A stretch of 64,000 bases of DNA, taken from Flaccisagitta enflata (taxonomy: Eukaryota; Chaetognatha; Sagittoidea; Aphragmophora). The stretch lies in the NCBI GenBank assembly GCA_965153355.1, contig OZ231128.1:45508001-45572000 (forward strand), read 5' to 3'. This document shows positions 26,792 through 38,033 of this stretch, piece after piece. A program made the translations under genes and the position numbers. A model generated the notes under the pieces. It had not been told where the DNA came from. It searched no databases and was given only the letters and a program-made list of their open reading frames with translations. Numbering within the stretch: position 1 is the stretch's first letter; each line of letters begins with the position of its first letter.

Positions 26792-26860
<69 letters not shown>
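26625..26860 (+). mobile_element. Family E element invaded or extended by (GA)n
   Basis: ACTTAGAATGACTTGAAATG units, 'AAAAAAGCTAAGCGTGACAG', then a GACC ladder and 'GACAGAGTGGGTTTAAGAGT'. Where the terminal hairpin GTCGCG should follow, the sequence becomes (GA)n (26793-26858). Confidence 0.8.
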
Positions 26861-26861
<1 letters not shown>

Positions 26862-27034
26862 TGCATTAAGCATAAAAGGAGAATACAATGGCGGTCTTTT
26901 TCATTATTTAGAGTGCCATCGATTCTTCGCCAGCGGTGTAAGTGCTCGGAGAATTGGGAGTTTAGCTCTTTCACGCCGCCGACTCATATCCTTCCTTTCA
27001 AATCAAGAATTGAGCTCTGTTTAACCTTAAGTAA

Positions 27035-27335
27035 CAAGGCCGGATACTCATCAAGAAAAACAAGGCCGGATACACGGCAATCCAGTCGCGGGCGGTTGGG
27101 CAGGAGCAGTAATGCGAAAACCGCTCGAAATTCAGAAAAAAATTCGTGGGATCAAGCATCGAATGAATGAATGAATGAATGAATGAATGAATGAATGAAT
27201 GAATGAATGAATGAAGGTGTGAATGAAAGAATTGATGAATGAATGAATGAATGAATGAATGAATGAATGAATGAATGAATGAATGAATGAATGAATGAAT
27301 GAATGAATGAAAGAAAGAATGAATGAATAAAGTCA
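27035..27335 (+). mobile_element. Family A element head with (GAAT)n
   Basis: A short copy of 'CAAGGCCGGATACTCATC' is followed at 27056 by AACAAGGCCGGATACACGGC, 'GGTTGGGCAGGAGCAGTAAT' and 'GCGAAAACCGCTCGAAATTC'. From 27164 to 27330 it is (GAAT)n in place of the ladder. Confidence 0.75.
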
Positions 27336-27532
27336 ATGTTCATGCAAGATGGACCAATAGAAAGGTCAAGTGTCCGCGTCACTGTCGCAATCACGTGCAA
27401 AGGGAAAAGAAAAGTACAGTTGCACTTCTTCAGCCCCTGTCAGAGGCACGATGCAGATCGTAACATCAATAATACGATCAAATCGATGATCAAACTTTTT
27501 CTTTATGTGCCACGGCCTGATTTCTTACTTTT

Positions 27533-27745
27533 TAGTGGCGTGCACGCGACTCTACACCCCGCTTTGTCCGTCCGTCCGTCGGTTGGTCGGTCTGTCGGTC
27601 ACACTTTTACTTTTTTTATCAATTTTATTCTCTTAAGTCATCTTATGTCATTTTAGAGTATAACAAGTTATTCTAAGTCATTCTAAGTCATGCTAAGTCA
27701 TCCTGTAAGTGCCGCACGCGACTTATAGGTGTTGGCCTTGTTCTT
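27533..27745 (-). mobile_element. Family E modular element
   Basis: Read on the minus strand: AACAAGGCCAACACCTATAA, GTCGCGTGCG, ACTTAGAATG units, 'AAAAAGTAAAAGTGTGACCG', ladder, CAAAGCGGGGTGTAGAGTCG, then CGTGCACGC. It lies about 200 bp downstream of the (GAAT)n array that ends at 27330. Confidence 0.85.
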
Positions 27746-28071
27746 TCTTCATTCTAATTTTTTCTTTATTTTCTGTTTTCATCACTTGTTTTCTCTTTCA
27801 TTGTTTCATTCTTACTTTGTTGCTTTGTATCTTTTTTCTTTGTTTCATGTGTCTTAGTACGGTATTCATTCAATCGCATGCTACTAGAATCTTTAACCCG
27901 CTTTGTTGGTCCGTCTTCCTGTCGGTTTGTAACACTAATCTTCTTCAGCGTTTAAGCATATTTTTTAAGTCTGCTCTCGATGAAATAGCTTACTTCATCA
28001 CTGCTCCTGCCTACCTGTATGGGGCTTTGGAAGTCGTGTTTCTGTCCCAATATTTTTCTTTTTCTTTCACT

Positions 28072-28210
28072 TTTTAGGTGCGACAAAGCACCTCTATAAC
28101 TGGCTGTGTCCGTTGGTTGGTTGTTCGGTTGGTTGGTCGGTCGGTTGGTTGGTAACGCATTTGTTCAACGATCCACACCGTCGCACCTATTGGCCTACTT
28201 GGCCTTGTTT
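28072..28210 (-). mobile_element. Family F modular element
   Basis: Plus-strand order: TTTTTAGGTGCGACAAAGCA, a hairpin of GTGCG type, 'CCTCTATAACTGGCTGTGTC', a GGTTGGTCGG ladder, 'TAACGCATTTGTTCAACG', 'GCACCTATTGGCC', 'TTGGCCTTGTTT'. The same order recurs at 57898-58240. Confidence 0.75.
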
Positions 28211-28236
28211 AACCCATTTCTTCTCACTTTGATGAG

Positions 28237-28440
28237 ATAGTTTTTTAAGTCGCGTGCACGCGACTCTACAACCCTCTTTGCCCGTTGGTCGGTCGGTTGT
28301 TCGGTTGGTCCGTCACATTTGACTTTTTTTATGATTTTATTTCTTTGACGCCACTGCTCCTGCCCAAATAGTCTTGTGACCCTAAATATAGCACCTGTCC
28401 ACTTGAACGCGACTTTGGTAGCCATGTATCCGGCCTTGTT
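28237..28440 (-). mobile_element. Family A modular element
   Basis: Starts TTTTTTAAGTCGCGTGCACG (hairpin), CGACTCTACAACCC, a GGTCGGTTG ladder, 'CACTGCTCCTGCCCAAATAG', 'GCACCTGTCCACTTGAACGC', and ends GTATCCGGCCTTGTTTT. Confidence 0.88.
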
Positions 28441-28449
28441 TTCTCTCAT

Positions 28450-28617
28450 ACTTGCTTTATTTCTTTGTTTCTTTGTTTCTTTGTTTCTTTGTTTCTTTGT
28501 TTCTTTGTTTCTTTGTTTCTTTGTTTCTTTGTTTCCTTTTTTCTTTGTTTCTTTGTTTCTTGCTTGCTTACTCGCTCGCTCGCTTTCTTTGTTTCTTTGT
28601 TTCTTTCTTTCTTTCTT

Positions 28618-28688
<71 letters not shown>

Positions 28689-28690
28689 AT
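28450..28690. repeat. (TTTCTTTG)n and (TTTC)n arrays
   Basis: An 8-mer array at 28458-28545, a GCTCGCTCGC island at 28570, then perfect TTTC at 28595-28688. Confidence 0.95.
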
Positions 28691-28874
28691 CATTTTTTTT
28701 TCTCTTTTCTGTCATGCTTTCATTCTCCCTTATTTTCACCTCCTTGTTTGATCCCAGATGATGTTTATTCTGCTCAGCCCTTGTCTTGATTGGCAGTCTC
28801 CTGAGGCTAAAAGAGAGAACGCATTGAGCGCAGTCTTTTTCGAGCGCCTACTCATTTTTTCCTTCTTTAACAAC

Positions 28875-29142
28875 GGCGTTTCTAGTCACAAACGATCGCG
28901 TTTTGAATGGGCCACTCGGTCGCTCGCTACGTTCGTTCGCTCACACCAATCACTCCGGTAACTCGCTCTGCAGTGCTCAGCTTTGTTACGCTCGCTCCGC
29001 TTCACAACGCTCCATTCAGGGGCTCGCTCACTCTTTTCGCTTAACCCCTTGTGGGACAATTGAAAATCATAAATAAGTGTTCACGCTGAGAACGCGTTTC
29101 ACGGAAATGAACGCGTTTTAGGTCGTCAGTAGACACACGCAC
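28875..29142. mobile_element. Family D element, copy 3
   Basis: GGCGTTTCTAGTCACAAACG at the left and AGTAGACACACGC at the right. The interior reads 'GGGCCACTCGGTCGCTCGCT' with CTCGCT-type units and 'GTGTTCACGCTGAGAACGCG'. Confidence 0.83.
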
Positions 29143-29149
29143 TTACAAC

Positions 29150-29680
29150 GGGCGTCTCTCACCCACCGAACAAAAGACATCTTTTCTTAGTCTTTTTTTT
29201 TCCTTCTTCTTCTTTAAACCCGCATTAATTCAATTTATCGCATATATGCATTACCCGCTTCATTTCATTTGACAACAAGGATAGGCTGTTGTATGCTCGG
29301 CACGAGACCTCCGTCACCCCAATCAAAAGGCATTGAATCAATAGAAAGCGAATGAGGGAAATGTATCATTAACCAGTCAGTAAATTGCTGGGACAGGCAA
29401 ATTATTTGAATATTTCTCACAGCAGTCATGTCAATTCGAACTTTAAATCCTAAGCGTTAAGGCGTTCCGAATAATGTAAAAACATCCAAAATGTTGGACA
29501 CTGATCATTTGCCGGAAATGCGTCATTGAATTCCATTTCATAATGTTAGGCAGTTGGTATGGCAGTTGGCAGGGAGCTGGACGTCAGGAAAGCTAAAGAG
29601 GGTGTCGAAACTGCGGCGTAGGAAAAAGGGGGTGACACCGATGCATAAATACAAATCAGTTCCTTGGCTAAAATGAGCGA
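29150..29680. other. Unique DNA, no gene recognised
   Basis: Minus-strand frames across 29540-29660 read Ser/Pro-rich short peptides with no clear homology. Confidence 0.35.
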
Positions 29681-29682
29681 GG

Positions 29683-29880
29683 ACAATGATGACGACGATA
29701 ACAACGATAACGACGACGACGACGACGACAACGACGACGATGACGACGACCAACCTATGCCAGAAGCTTCATTGGGAAAGTCTGATCCAGCGCGTAGGTG
29801 CTCACCTGTCAAGGCCGTCAGACGTGTACTCATCCTCCTCACCCTCCTCCGTATTCTTCTATTCTATACTTCCTCCTACG

Positions 29881-29975
<95 letters not shown>

Positions 29976-29992
29976 ACACCCTCCTCATCATT

Positions 29993-30057
<65 letters not shown>

Positions 30058-30066
30058 TATCATCAA
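29683..30066. repeat. (GAC/GAT)n and (ATC)n arrays
   Basis: GACGAC/AACGAT units at 29683-29752 and ATC trinucleotides at 29881-30064, interrupted once by CAACACCCTCCTCATCATT. The mixed sequence between them (29753-29880) contains a minus-strand donor-like CAG/GTGAGC at 29802. The exon it would end is short and unproven. Confidence 0.93.
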
Positions 30067-30325
30067 AGAAAAAATTCTATTCAGAACATCCTGTTACATA
30101 GGAGTAAAATTCTTGAATTTATCCATGATCTTTGGTATTATTCATCTATCATTCCTAATTCATTTTACATTTACTCATAAATGCAACGAGTGGGTTGACG
30201 TCATAGCAGAAATTCCGTGTTTTTTTTTTTCTTTTTTTTTTCGTTTCACGGGTACGTGTGACCAAATATATCCTTCTTTGATGTACCTTTTCTTGTGTTC
30301 ATCTTCATCTTTTTTTGCTGAACAG

Positions 30326-30419
30326 GATTCCGATTTCCATGTAAGAGCACGATTTACAATTCATCCCGGATTTTTTTTTGTGTCCTCGGAGTCACCCTCA
30401 TGCAAACAAGCTCAAAGAG
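30326..30419 (+). CDS. Weak orphan exon candidate
   Basis: The acceptor (CTTTTTTTGCTGAACAG) and donor (AGAG/GTGAGA) are both good. Open frame between them: DSDFHVRARFTIHPGFFFV then SSESPSCKQAQR. The protein is not recognised, and the poly-T in the middle (FFF) lowers trust. Confidence 0.2.
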
Positions 30420-30900
30420 GTGAGAGTGGTTGAGGAAGAGGCTGTTTTAGACTGACGGAGGATGGCAGAGGCTACAGCCTGTGAAGGCTTAATATTTTGA
30501 AAGGCCACCATGCTGTCATCTACATACCAATAAGTTGATAACTAGGGCCGGTTTTCCAATCACCGAAGCTACAGAGGGGAGGAGGGTGAGAGGATCTTCA
30601 CTTGCTCGTTAGTTTCATGAAATCCATCACCTACCTCCTCCTCCTCTTCCTCCGCTTTTCCTTTCTCATAGCCCCTTTTTCGCTCATCCCCCCTCTTTGT
30701 TACTGAATCATCTCTTCTTACCCTCCGCCATGAATAACCCTTCCCACGCTACAAAATTACCCACCAAATTGTTAACTGCGGTGCTCGTTTGTTTATTTTG
30801 AGCGGGACTTTTTTTTTGTCAGGTTTTCTGTTGTATTTCTCTTGTTTTCCAAACATGTCCAATTTCGCCGCTGACGCCGTACACATCGTTCCAAACTACG

Positions 30901-30949
30901 TGGTCGTCATCGTCGTCATCGTCGTCATTATCGTCGTCATCGTCATCAT

Positions 30950-31025
<76 letters not shown>

Positions 31026-31042
31026 ATCATCGTCGTCATCTT
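30901..31042. repeat. (CGTCGTCAT)n minisatellite
   Basis: A 9-bp unit, about 15 copies, with CGTCATCAT variants. Confidence 0.95.
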
Positions 31043-31174
31043 TTCCGCCAATGTTGTTGTTTTTCTCTCATTCGATTTTCGGACTTTCATTCTTCCTTTA
31101 TTTCTCCAGCGAGAGAAGAGACAAACAAGCCCAAACGGGCAAATCGATGCGTCATCTGCGTGATATTAGAGGAA

Positions 31175-31265
31175 GTGTAACGGACGGACCTACCGACCGA
31201 CCGACCGACCGACAGTCCGACCGACTGACCGACCGACCGACGGACAGACCCTCTTATAGAGATGC
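31175..31265 (+). repeat. Family C-type GGAC/CGAC ladder
   Basis: A CCGACCGACCGA ladder ending 'GACAGACCCTCTTATAGAGA', the standard C-type end. The terminal hairpin is replaced by GATGCGATGACGC. Confidence 0.65.
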
Positions 31266-31315
31266 GATGACGCATGTAAAAATGGTCACGGCAATGAGGG
31301 CACAGACGAGAACCC

Positions 31316-31785
31316 AAAAAAAAAGAAGAAGAAAAAGAAGAAGTAGAAATAGAGAAGAAGAATAAGAAGAAGAAGAAGAAAAAGAAAAAGAAAAAGAAAT
31401 AGAAAAAGAAAAAGAAAAAGAAAAAGAAAAAGAAAAAGAAAAAGAAAAAAGAAGAAGAAGACGAAGAAGAAGAAGAAGAAGAAGAAGAAGAAGAAGAAGG
31501 AGAAGGAGAAGAAGAAGAAGAAGAAGAAGAAGGAATAGAAGAAGAAGATAGAAAAAGAAGAAGAGGAAAAAAAGAAGAAGAGAAAAAAAGAAGAAGAAAA
31601 AGAAAAAAGAAAAGAAAAAGAAAAAAGAAAAAGAAAAAGAAAAGAAAAAGAAAAAGAAAAAAGAAAAAGAAATGAAAAAGGAAAAGAAACAGAAGGAGAA
31701 GAAAACGTAGATAAAGGAAAAAAGAAGTAGAAAAAGAAAAAGAAAAAGAAAAAGAAAAAGAAAAAGAAAAAGAAGAAGAAGACAA
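31316..31785. repeat. (GAA)n/(GAAAAA)n polypurine array, about 470 bp
   Basis: Almost pyrimidine-free on the plus strand. It is the strand complement in composition of the CTT array at 7024-7750. The long poly-Phe/Ser frames on the minus strand are artefacts. Confidence 0.95.
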
Positions 31786-31965
31786 ACACCAGTGCCCCGA
31801 CCTCGTTTCCAGGGCAGGGCCGTTCCACTGCTCGGTGCCAGAGTCCAAAAGCAGTCACACTCCTACGTATGTTTATGTGACCACCCTTGACCTAGCATTA
31901 TTTGTTTTTTCTAGTACAGTGATAAAGGGATAAAGCTTTTGTGACATTGATCTTATCAACTAACG

Positions 31966-32135
31966 GTTTTTAGTTGCGGACACGCAACTCTAGAAGAGGC
32001 TTTGTCCGTCGGTCGGTTGGTTGGTTGGTTGGTCGGTCGGTCGGTGCATGGACACGAGTCGAAAAGTGAGGAAACGCGCATTTCCGCCCCTGCCCACACG
32101 TCCGCAACTGGTGGCCGTGTATCCGGCCTTGTTAT
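31966..32135 (-). mobile_element. Family C/A chimeric modular element
   Basis: TTTTTAGTTGCGGACACGCA hairpin, 'CTCTAGAAGAGGCTTTGTCC', a GGTCGGTTGG ladder, 'GGACACGAGTCGAAAAGTGA', 'CCCCTGCCCACACG', then the family A end GTATCCGGCCTTGTTA. It combines a C-type head with an A-type tail. Confidence 0.82.
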
Positions 32136-32141
32136 TTCTTT

Positions 32142-32345
32142 TAGTTGCGGACATTCAACTCTATAAGAGGCTTTGTCCGTCCGTCCGTCGGTCGGTCTGT
32201 CCGTGGACACGAGTCAAAAAGTGAGGAAACGAGTGTTTTAGATGCTTTTTTTGCAAGTGCGTGGGGGACTTGGAGTATGGATTGGGGTAGGATAACCCTG
32301 CCCACCCATCCGTAACGATATTGTGACCCCGCGTCACTTGTTTGT
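32142..32345 (-). mobile_element. Family C modular element
   Basis: TTTTAGTTGCGGACATTCAA, 'CTCTATAAGAGGCTTTGTCC', a CCGTCCGTCGGTCGG ladder, 'GGACACGAGTCAAAAAGTGA', 'GATAACCCTGCCCACCCATC', and the end 'ATTGTGACCCCGCGTCACTT'. It directly follows the previous element in the same orientation. Confidence 0.85.
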
Positions 32346-32709
32346 CGGGAGTGGGCTGATGAAACATTGCCTCTGAATCTGAATGCAGGTTTCTGGAGTC
32401 TTGATTCGGAAAATCGCACCGCCAGCATGATTACATTGAGAATGATTTCATTTTTACGAGACTTCTAGATTGAGTCCAGTCATTCTGTTTGTCGCTTTTC
32501 ACTCAGTCATCGATCATCCAGTGGTAATAGCTTTATACTTCTAATAAAAGACTTGTATCATCGAGCTGTTTGACCCCGTTCCAGCAAATAGAAAAAAAAA
32601 CAACTTTGTCACACAAATGATTGAAAAGGGTTTTTTATCACAAGAAATGAACCCGAATTTCAATTTTCCGTACCGACGGGCATGTTTATAACGTTTCATC
32701 ACATCGCTT

Positions 32710-32830
32710 CAGCATATGATAGGTGGAACAATATCCCTAACTATACCCTAACTGAAATAAATGGAAGAGGGCCTTGTGAAACCCTCACTGACCAGTTAAT
32801 ACGCGCACTACTCCTAGTTTTCCATAAAAC
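32710..32830 (+). pseudogene. Transposon coding remnant (KWNNIP repeat family), copy 1
   Basis: 'GGTGGAACAATATCCCTAAC', 'TGGAAGAGGGCCTTGTGAAA' and 'CCCTCACTGACCAGTTA' align with copies at 36945 and 45960 (both reversed). The best frame in the 46-kb copy reads KWNNIPTDTQIENDMEEGLV. Here the frame is broken. The parent protein is not recognised. Confidence 0.6.
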
Positions 32831-32910
32831 ATTCTGAGTAACATTCTCTCTTTATCTAACCCAAAAAACAAACTGCTTACCAAGGCATCTGCAAATTCAT
32901 GATCATTTTT

Positions 32911-33126
32911 AGTCGCGTGCTACGCGACTCTACACCCCGCTTTGTCGGTCCGTCCGTCGGGCCGTCTGTCGGTCCGTCCGTCGGTCCGTCCGTCCGTCAA
33001 ACTTTACTTTTTATGAGTTTTTGCGCTCTTTGGCCTCACTGCTCCTGCCCAAATGATCTAGTGACCTCAAATACAGCCCCTGCCCACCCGCACGCGACTG
33101 GGGTAGCCGTGTATCCGGCCTTGTTT
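32911..33126 (-). mobile_element. Family A modular element (complete reference copy)
   Basis: TTTTTAGTCGCGTGCTACGCGACT hairpin (stem GTCGCGT/ACGCGAC), 'CTACACCCCGCTTTGTCGGT', a CCGTCGG ladder, 'CAAACTTTACTTTTTATGAG', 'CACTGCTCCTGCCCAAATGA', 'GTGACCTCAAATACAGCCCC', 'GCACGCGACTGGGGTAGCCG', and the end TGTATCCGGCCTTGTTTTTT. Confidence 0.9.
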
Positions 33127-34118
33127 TTTAAATGCAGAACTCCTAATCAAAACAAACCTATACCAAATGATACTGGCTTAGCTACTTGAATTACAGTAAT
33201 CGCTTAAGTTTGTTTTAACGCACATTATAAATGTCATTTACCACAGATCAAAAGAAGAATACATCAGTTTTCTGATTTTTTTTAAAATCAAAGTTTTCTT
33301 TTTCAGTTGAAAATTTTTCATTACCTACTTTAAAGCAGTAAAGCCTAATTCAAATGATCTGAGGTTTTCTGCAATGAGTAGTTAAGGGTAAATGATTGTT
33401 ACTTGTGTTACGAAAATTCATCTTTGATTCACATTCGCAATACTAGTGGCCTTCGCCATAATGTGTTCCACGATAATTTGATTGAGCATGAAATAGAAAT
33501 GCATAAAATTATCAAAATAATTAAACTAATCTTGTGACATACATCAAAGAGTTTTGAGCTGTGTGACATACATTAGTGAAAACTAGGTTGTGTGATATAC
33601 ATCAGAGAATTCTGTGTTGTGTGACACATGGGATGTAAAGAGAAAACTCTGAAAATTTGGTGTTCCACTATCGTGGAACACAACAAGTTAGAGCAAGCAT
33701 CAACAAATTTTCTGTACATGTGCTGTTGATGAATTCCTTCTACAAACTGCCTATATCAATTGCCGGTTGGTAATCAAACATTTCCGTGACATTCCGAACA
33801 ACAGGCGGGATGGACCTCTCATGATCATATATTTGCTTTGGCGCATGTTAAAGAAAAATCACGATAGAGAAAGAGATCACTGACGACAACGATTAAGAGT
33901 TATGACGAAAGAAAATATATGAGTGATATGGCCCAACCAGATAAATATAAAAAAATGACTAAACACGAGGTCGGAAAAAAAAGGAGAGAGAGAGAGAGAG
34001 AGTAGGAAGCGGCTAAAAGCATTTATTTTTCATTTCTTGCGGGTCTCCGGGACTCAGTCCGTGATTCATTGGTATCATGTAGATAACCTGAACCCCCTCC
34101 CATTTATCAGCCCCTGTC
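33127..34118. other. AT-rich DNA with a short tandem triplicate
   Basis: 'TGTGACATACATCA' or a variant recurs near 33533, 33563 and 33590, a tandem of about 35 bp repeated three times with partial units. Minus-strand frame 34013-34110 reads VTGADKWEGVQVIYMIPMN then HGLSPGDPQEM. It looks protein-like but has no clear acceptor and is not recognised. No gene is called. Confidence 0.4.
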
Positions 34119-34119
34119 A

Positions 34120-34282
34120 CACGGGGAAGCGACGATGACGACGACAGTGACGATGACAATGACGACGACAGTGACGATGACAATGACGACGAGGAGGACA
34201 ACGACGACGCTTTAGTGACAACGACGACGTCAACGACGATGAGAGTGCACCAGACACAGGAAAAGATGGAACGAGAAAGTAA

Positions 34283-34339
<57 letters not shown>

Positions 34340-34462
34340 TTTTCCAGAAAGTAAGGAAAAGAGAGATGTGTGTATGAGTGATCGAAAAAACAAGGCCGGA
34401 TACACGGGACAACCAACCAATCAACCAACAGAGCCTCTTATAGAGGCTTTATGGCACAACCA
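34120..34462. repeat. (GACGATGACAAT)n, (GA)n and family A head
   Basis: GACGAC/GATGAC units at 34130-34240, (GA)n at 34288-34335, then AACAAGGCCGGATACACGGG at 34389 with a CAACCAACCAAT ladder and 'GAGCCTCTTATAGAGGCTTT'. The last is an A/C-type element only about 75 bp long. Confidence 0.8.
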
Positions 34463-34719
34463 AAAAGTGCAGAAATTTTAAGGATACACCATTAAGAGCT
34501 CCAAAGGCTCTTGTCCTTTATATAGTGTGGAGTAGTAATGTTGTCCAACTTTCATTACATAGGCAATGTTTAAGAAGTAACCCGGGGTATTGGCACAGAC
34601 GGCTAGGCAAAGGCGTAAAACCTCGCAATTTTTGTCGGGGATACTATTGCACTTATCATACAGATCTTATATCCCTCCATCCCTTCTCTTGGAAATGAAG
34701 GCGAGGGGTAGAAAAAGAA

Positions 34720-34922
34720 CATGTGACGCGGGGTCACGCTATTGCTGCGGATGGGTGGGCAGGGTCGTCCAACCTCCATCCAAAACGCATGCCCCACCTC
34801 TTATACCCCGCACGCAAAAAGCATCCTACTTTTTGACTTGTGCTAACGGATGGGCGGACCAACGGACTGACGGACCAATGGACGGACAATGCCTCTTAAA
34901 AAGTTGTGTGCCCGCGACAAAA
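34720..34922 (+). mobile_element. Family C modular element
   Basis: 'CATGTGACGCGGGGTCACGC', 'GGATGGGTGGGCAGGGTCGT', 'TTTTTGACTTGTGCTAACGG', a GGACC ladder, 'AATGCCTCTTAAAAAGTTGT', then hairpin TGTGCCCGCGACAAAAAA. Confidence 0.82.
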
Positions 34923-34989
34923 AAGAAGAAGTGGAGGAAGAAGCGGAGGAGTCGGAGGAGACCGAGGAGGAAGAAGAGGACCACGAATT

Positions 34990-35475
34990 ATTAGACAATG
35001 AAATATTCTCAAACAATTGACGACATCGATACGGGATTAGTCTGATTTATCATTCTTTTCCGCAAATCGCGTCAATCTGTGTTTAATTTGCTAAAATTAG
35101 AACATTTTTGTGCGGTTCCCCCGATTTCGGTCACTAAAAACGCTTCCCAATCCCTCCAAAAGAGGATTTGGCATTTTTTCCCTCCAAAATCTCAACTTTT
35201 TCTCGCCAACAAAAATATTTTATGATGTAACAAATTCAAAGATAAACTGTCCTAAGAAGCGATTTGAATTAAACGTTTTAGTGCTGCACATGATAAAAGT
35301 ATTTTTTTTTTTTTGCTTATATAGATTGAAAAGGCTGATTTCAATCTATCTTTTCAGGCATCATATGCTATTTTTAGTAAGTTTTTTTTAAGACCATTTC
35401 TGCATGATGTTATTAGGAAAAAGCATCATTCATAACATACCACTGCATATCTTGGGTGAATGAATTGTCACATAT
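34990..35475. other. AT-rich DNA, no gene recognised
   Basis: Short frames only. A T-run precedes a possible acceptor, but no conserved peptide follows. Confidence 0.4.
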
Positions 35476-35479
35476 CATT

Positions 35480-35605
35480 CTGTCTGTCCGTCCGTCAGTC
35501 CAATGGTCCTCCTGTTACATTTCTGAATTGCAAGCGGTTTTTGCATTACTGTCCTTGCCCAACCATCCATGACTGTCCTGCCGCGTATCCGGCCTTGTTT
35601 CAGAT
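35480..35605 (-). mobile_element. Family A element, short form
   Basis: CTGTCCGTCCGTCAGTCC ladder, 'CTGAATTGCAAGCGGTTTTT', 'TTGCCCAACCATCCATGACT', and the end CGTATCCGGCCTTGTTTC. The hairpin end is missing. Confidence 0.75.
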
Positions 35606-35609
35606 TACC

Positions 35610-36120
35610 ATCATTTATTTTCTATCTCAATGCAATTGTTTATCAGCTTTAAGAGTAGGGTGGCTACCCAAGGGGCTTTTTCAAATTTTCATAGCAAAAC
35701 CTAAAAAAAAATCAATTTACCATTATACTGCCATGCGAGTTGCCTGATCAAATTCAGAACTTTGCTAGTCTGATTTAGTGCCCGATTGTTGTTTAGTGAC
35801 AAAATAGCAGATAAATTTCAATCAAATTGCACCCTCCAGCGGACCTCCCTAATTGTGAGTAAGCTTTGTTGTAACTTTTGTTATTTTCATAAACAAGTAT
35901 ATTTTTCAAACAGAATTTTCAAAAATTAATGTAGTACCGAAAAAAAAACAAGAAATTTTGCAAATGCACCTTAACAGCGACAAAAGAAAATAACTTTTGT
36001 CATGTCAAGCACCCAAATGAAACGATTTTGTCGTATCGCCATTTGGTCCGCCGATCTATTTTGGTCCATCATTTTCTCAGTTATTGTTTCCGATTCACCA
36101 AGGCGAAATAAAGAGATCTT
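35610..36120. other. AT-rich DNA, no gene recognised
   Basis: No supported feature. Confidence 0.4.
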
Positions 36121-36180
36121 ATTTATTTGAGTATTACTTTTGGTTTGTCTGTCTTCATATCTAACTGACCGGCGTTCACT

Positions 36181-36324
<144 letters not shown>

Positions 36325-36944
36325 CTTTGTTCATCCCTTTGTTTTTCCGTTCTCTCCCAAGGCCAAGACATCCCAAGCCATAGCAGTTTCACGCAAGATG
36401 GCCGCCCATGGCATCTAAGAGGCGCTAGCCCTAAGTGATTTCGGCTCTGAAGCGTGTTAAGATGACACGATCCAACATAAATCGTCCCTTTCCTTTCTTT
36501 TGACTTTGGTCTAGTTCATGTTTGAGGCAATCGAATGCTAATTGTCCTCCTGTTAAGCTGTTGACTAAGGACTCATTCAGAATGAAGAGAATCTCATACA
36601 GTTTTTTTCGCATCCTAACTTAAAAGATGACTAAAACAGATAAAGAAATCCCTTTTTTTTATCTTAAAGTCCACAATAAAATGATTTACAAATTTTTATT
36701 TTGATATTGTAATTTGTTTCAAGCCTCTAATCCACAGACAATGGACAAATTTAACAGCATTGACCCTCTCTTGTGAAACTGAGTATCCATCTATCCATAA
36801 GACATTTTCATTTTGTTGGTCCCTTGGACTTCGTTAGAATGAATCTTAACTCTATTTCATTGCTTTTAATCGTCAATTTTCACTTGTGAATAAAGTTTTA
36901 TCTTTGTCATGTTCTCTTTTTTCAGGATATAGTTTTAAGTAAAA

Positions 36945-37025
36945 CTAGACTGAGAGGGTTTTCAAGGCCTTCTTCCATCTATTTCAGTTTGGGTATAGTG
37001 AGGGATATTCCACTCATCATATCAA
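36945..37025 (-). pseudogene. Transposon coding remnant, copy 2
   Basis: In reverse complement: 'GAGTGGAATATCCCTCACTA', 'CAAACTGAAATAGATGGAAG', 'AAGGCCTTGAAAACCCTCTC'. It is collinear with the copies at 32710 and 45960 and has no intact frame. Confidence 0.6.
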
Positions 37026-37049
37026 CACAATTGGTGTCGCCTGCTAGGT

Positions 37050-37263
37050 TTAAAATAAAGCCGGACACACGGCTACTTATGTCGCGTGTGGGTGGGCAGG
37101 GGCCGTATTCGAGGTCACTTTATCACTTGGGCAGGAGCAATGAGGCCAAAGACCGCAAAAACCATAAAAGAAGTAAAGTGTGACGGACGGACGGACCATC
37201 CGAGGGACCGGCGGATGGACCGGCAAAGCGGGGTGTAGAGTCGCGCAGCACGCGACAAAAAAT
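37050..37263 (+). mobile_element. Family A modular element (complete)
   Basis: 'AAAGCCGGACACACGGCTAC', 'GTCGCGTGTGGGTGGGCAGG', 'GTATTCGAGGTCACTTTATC', 'GGGCAGGAGCAATGAGGCCA', 'GAAGTAAAGTGTGACGGACG', ladder, 'GGCAAAGCGGGGTGTAGAGT', hairpin GTCGCGCAGCACGCGAC, AAAAAA. Confidence 0.9.
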
Positions 37264-37809
<546 letters not shown>

Positions 37810-38033
37810 TTTGTGTAAGGAGTCTTGTTTACATGTCCCTGTCAACCCGTTCGCAACAATATTATATCCAGCTTATTCACATGGTGTACATGTAGCACAA
37901 TAACAAAAGAACAACGATGAAAACATAGGTACAAAGAGGTTAAGGAATAGTTGCGTTATGCATTGTGACCCCGGGTTATTTGTTAGTTGTTACCAGTCCA
38001 GCCGTCGGTACTCCTATTGACCATCTTTACCAG

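Noticed and set aside
34013-34110. Minus-strand segment VIYMIPMNHGLSPGDPQEM as a terminal exon
   Set aside because: Protein-like but with no convincing acceptor or homology; left as a note.
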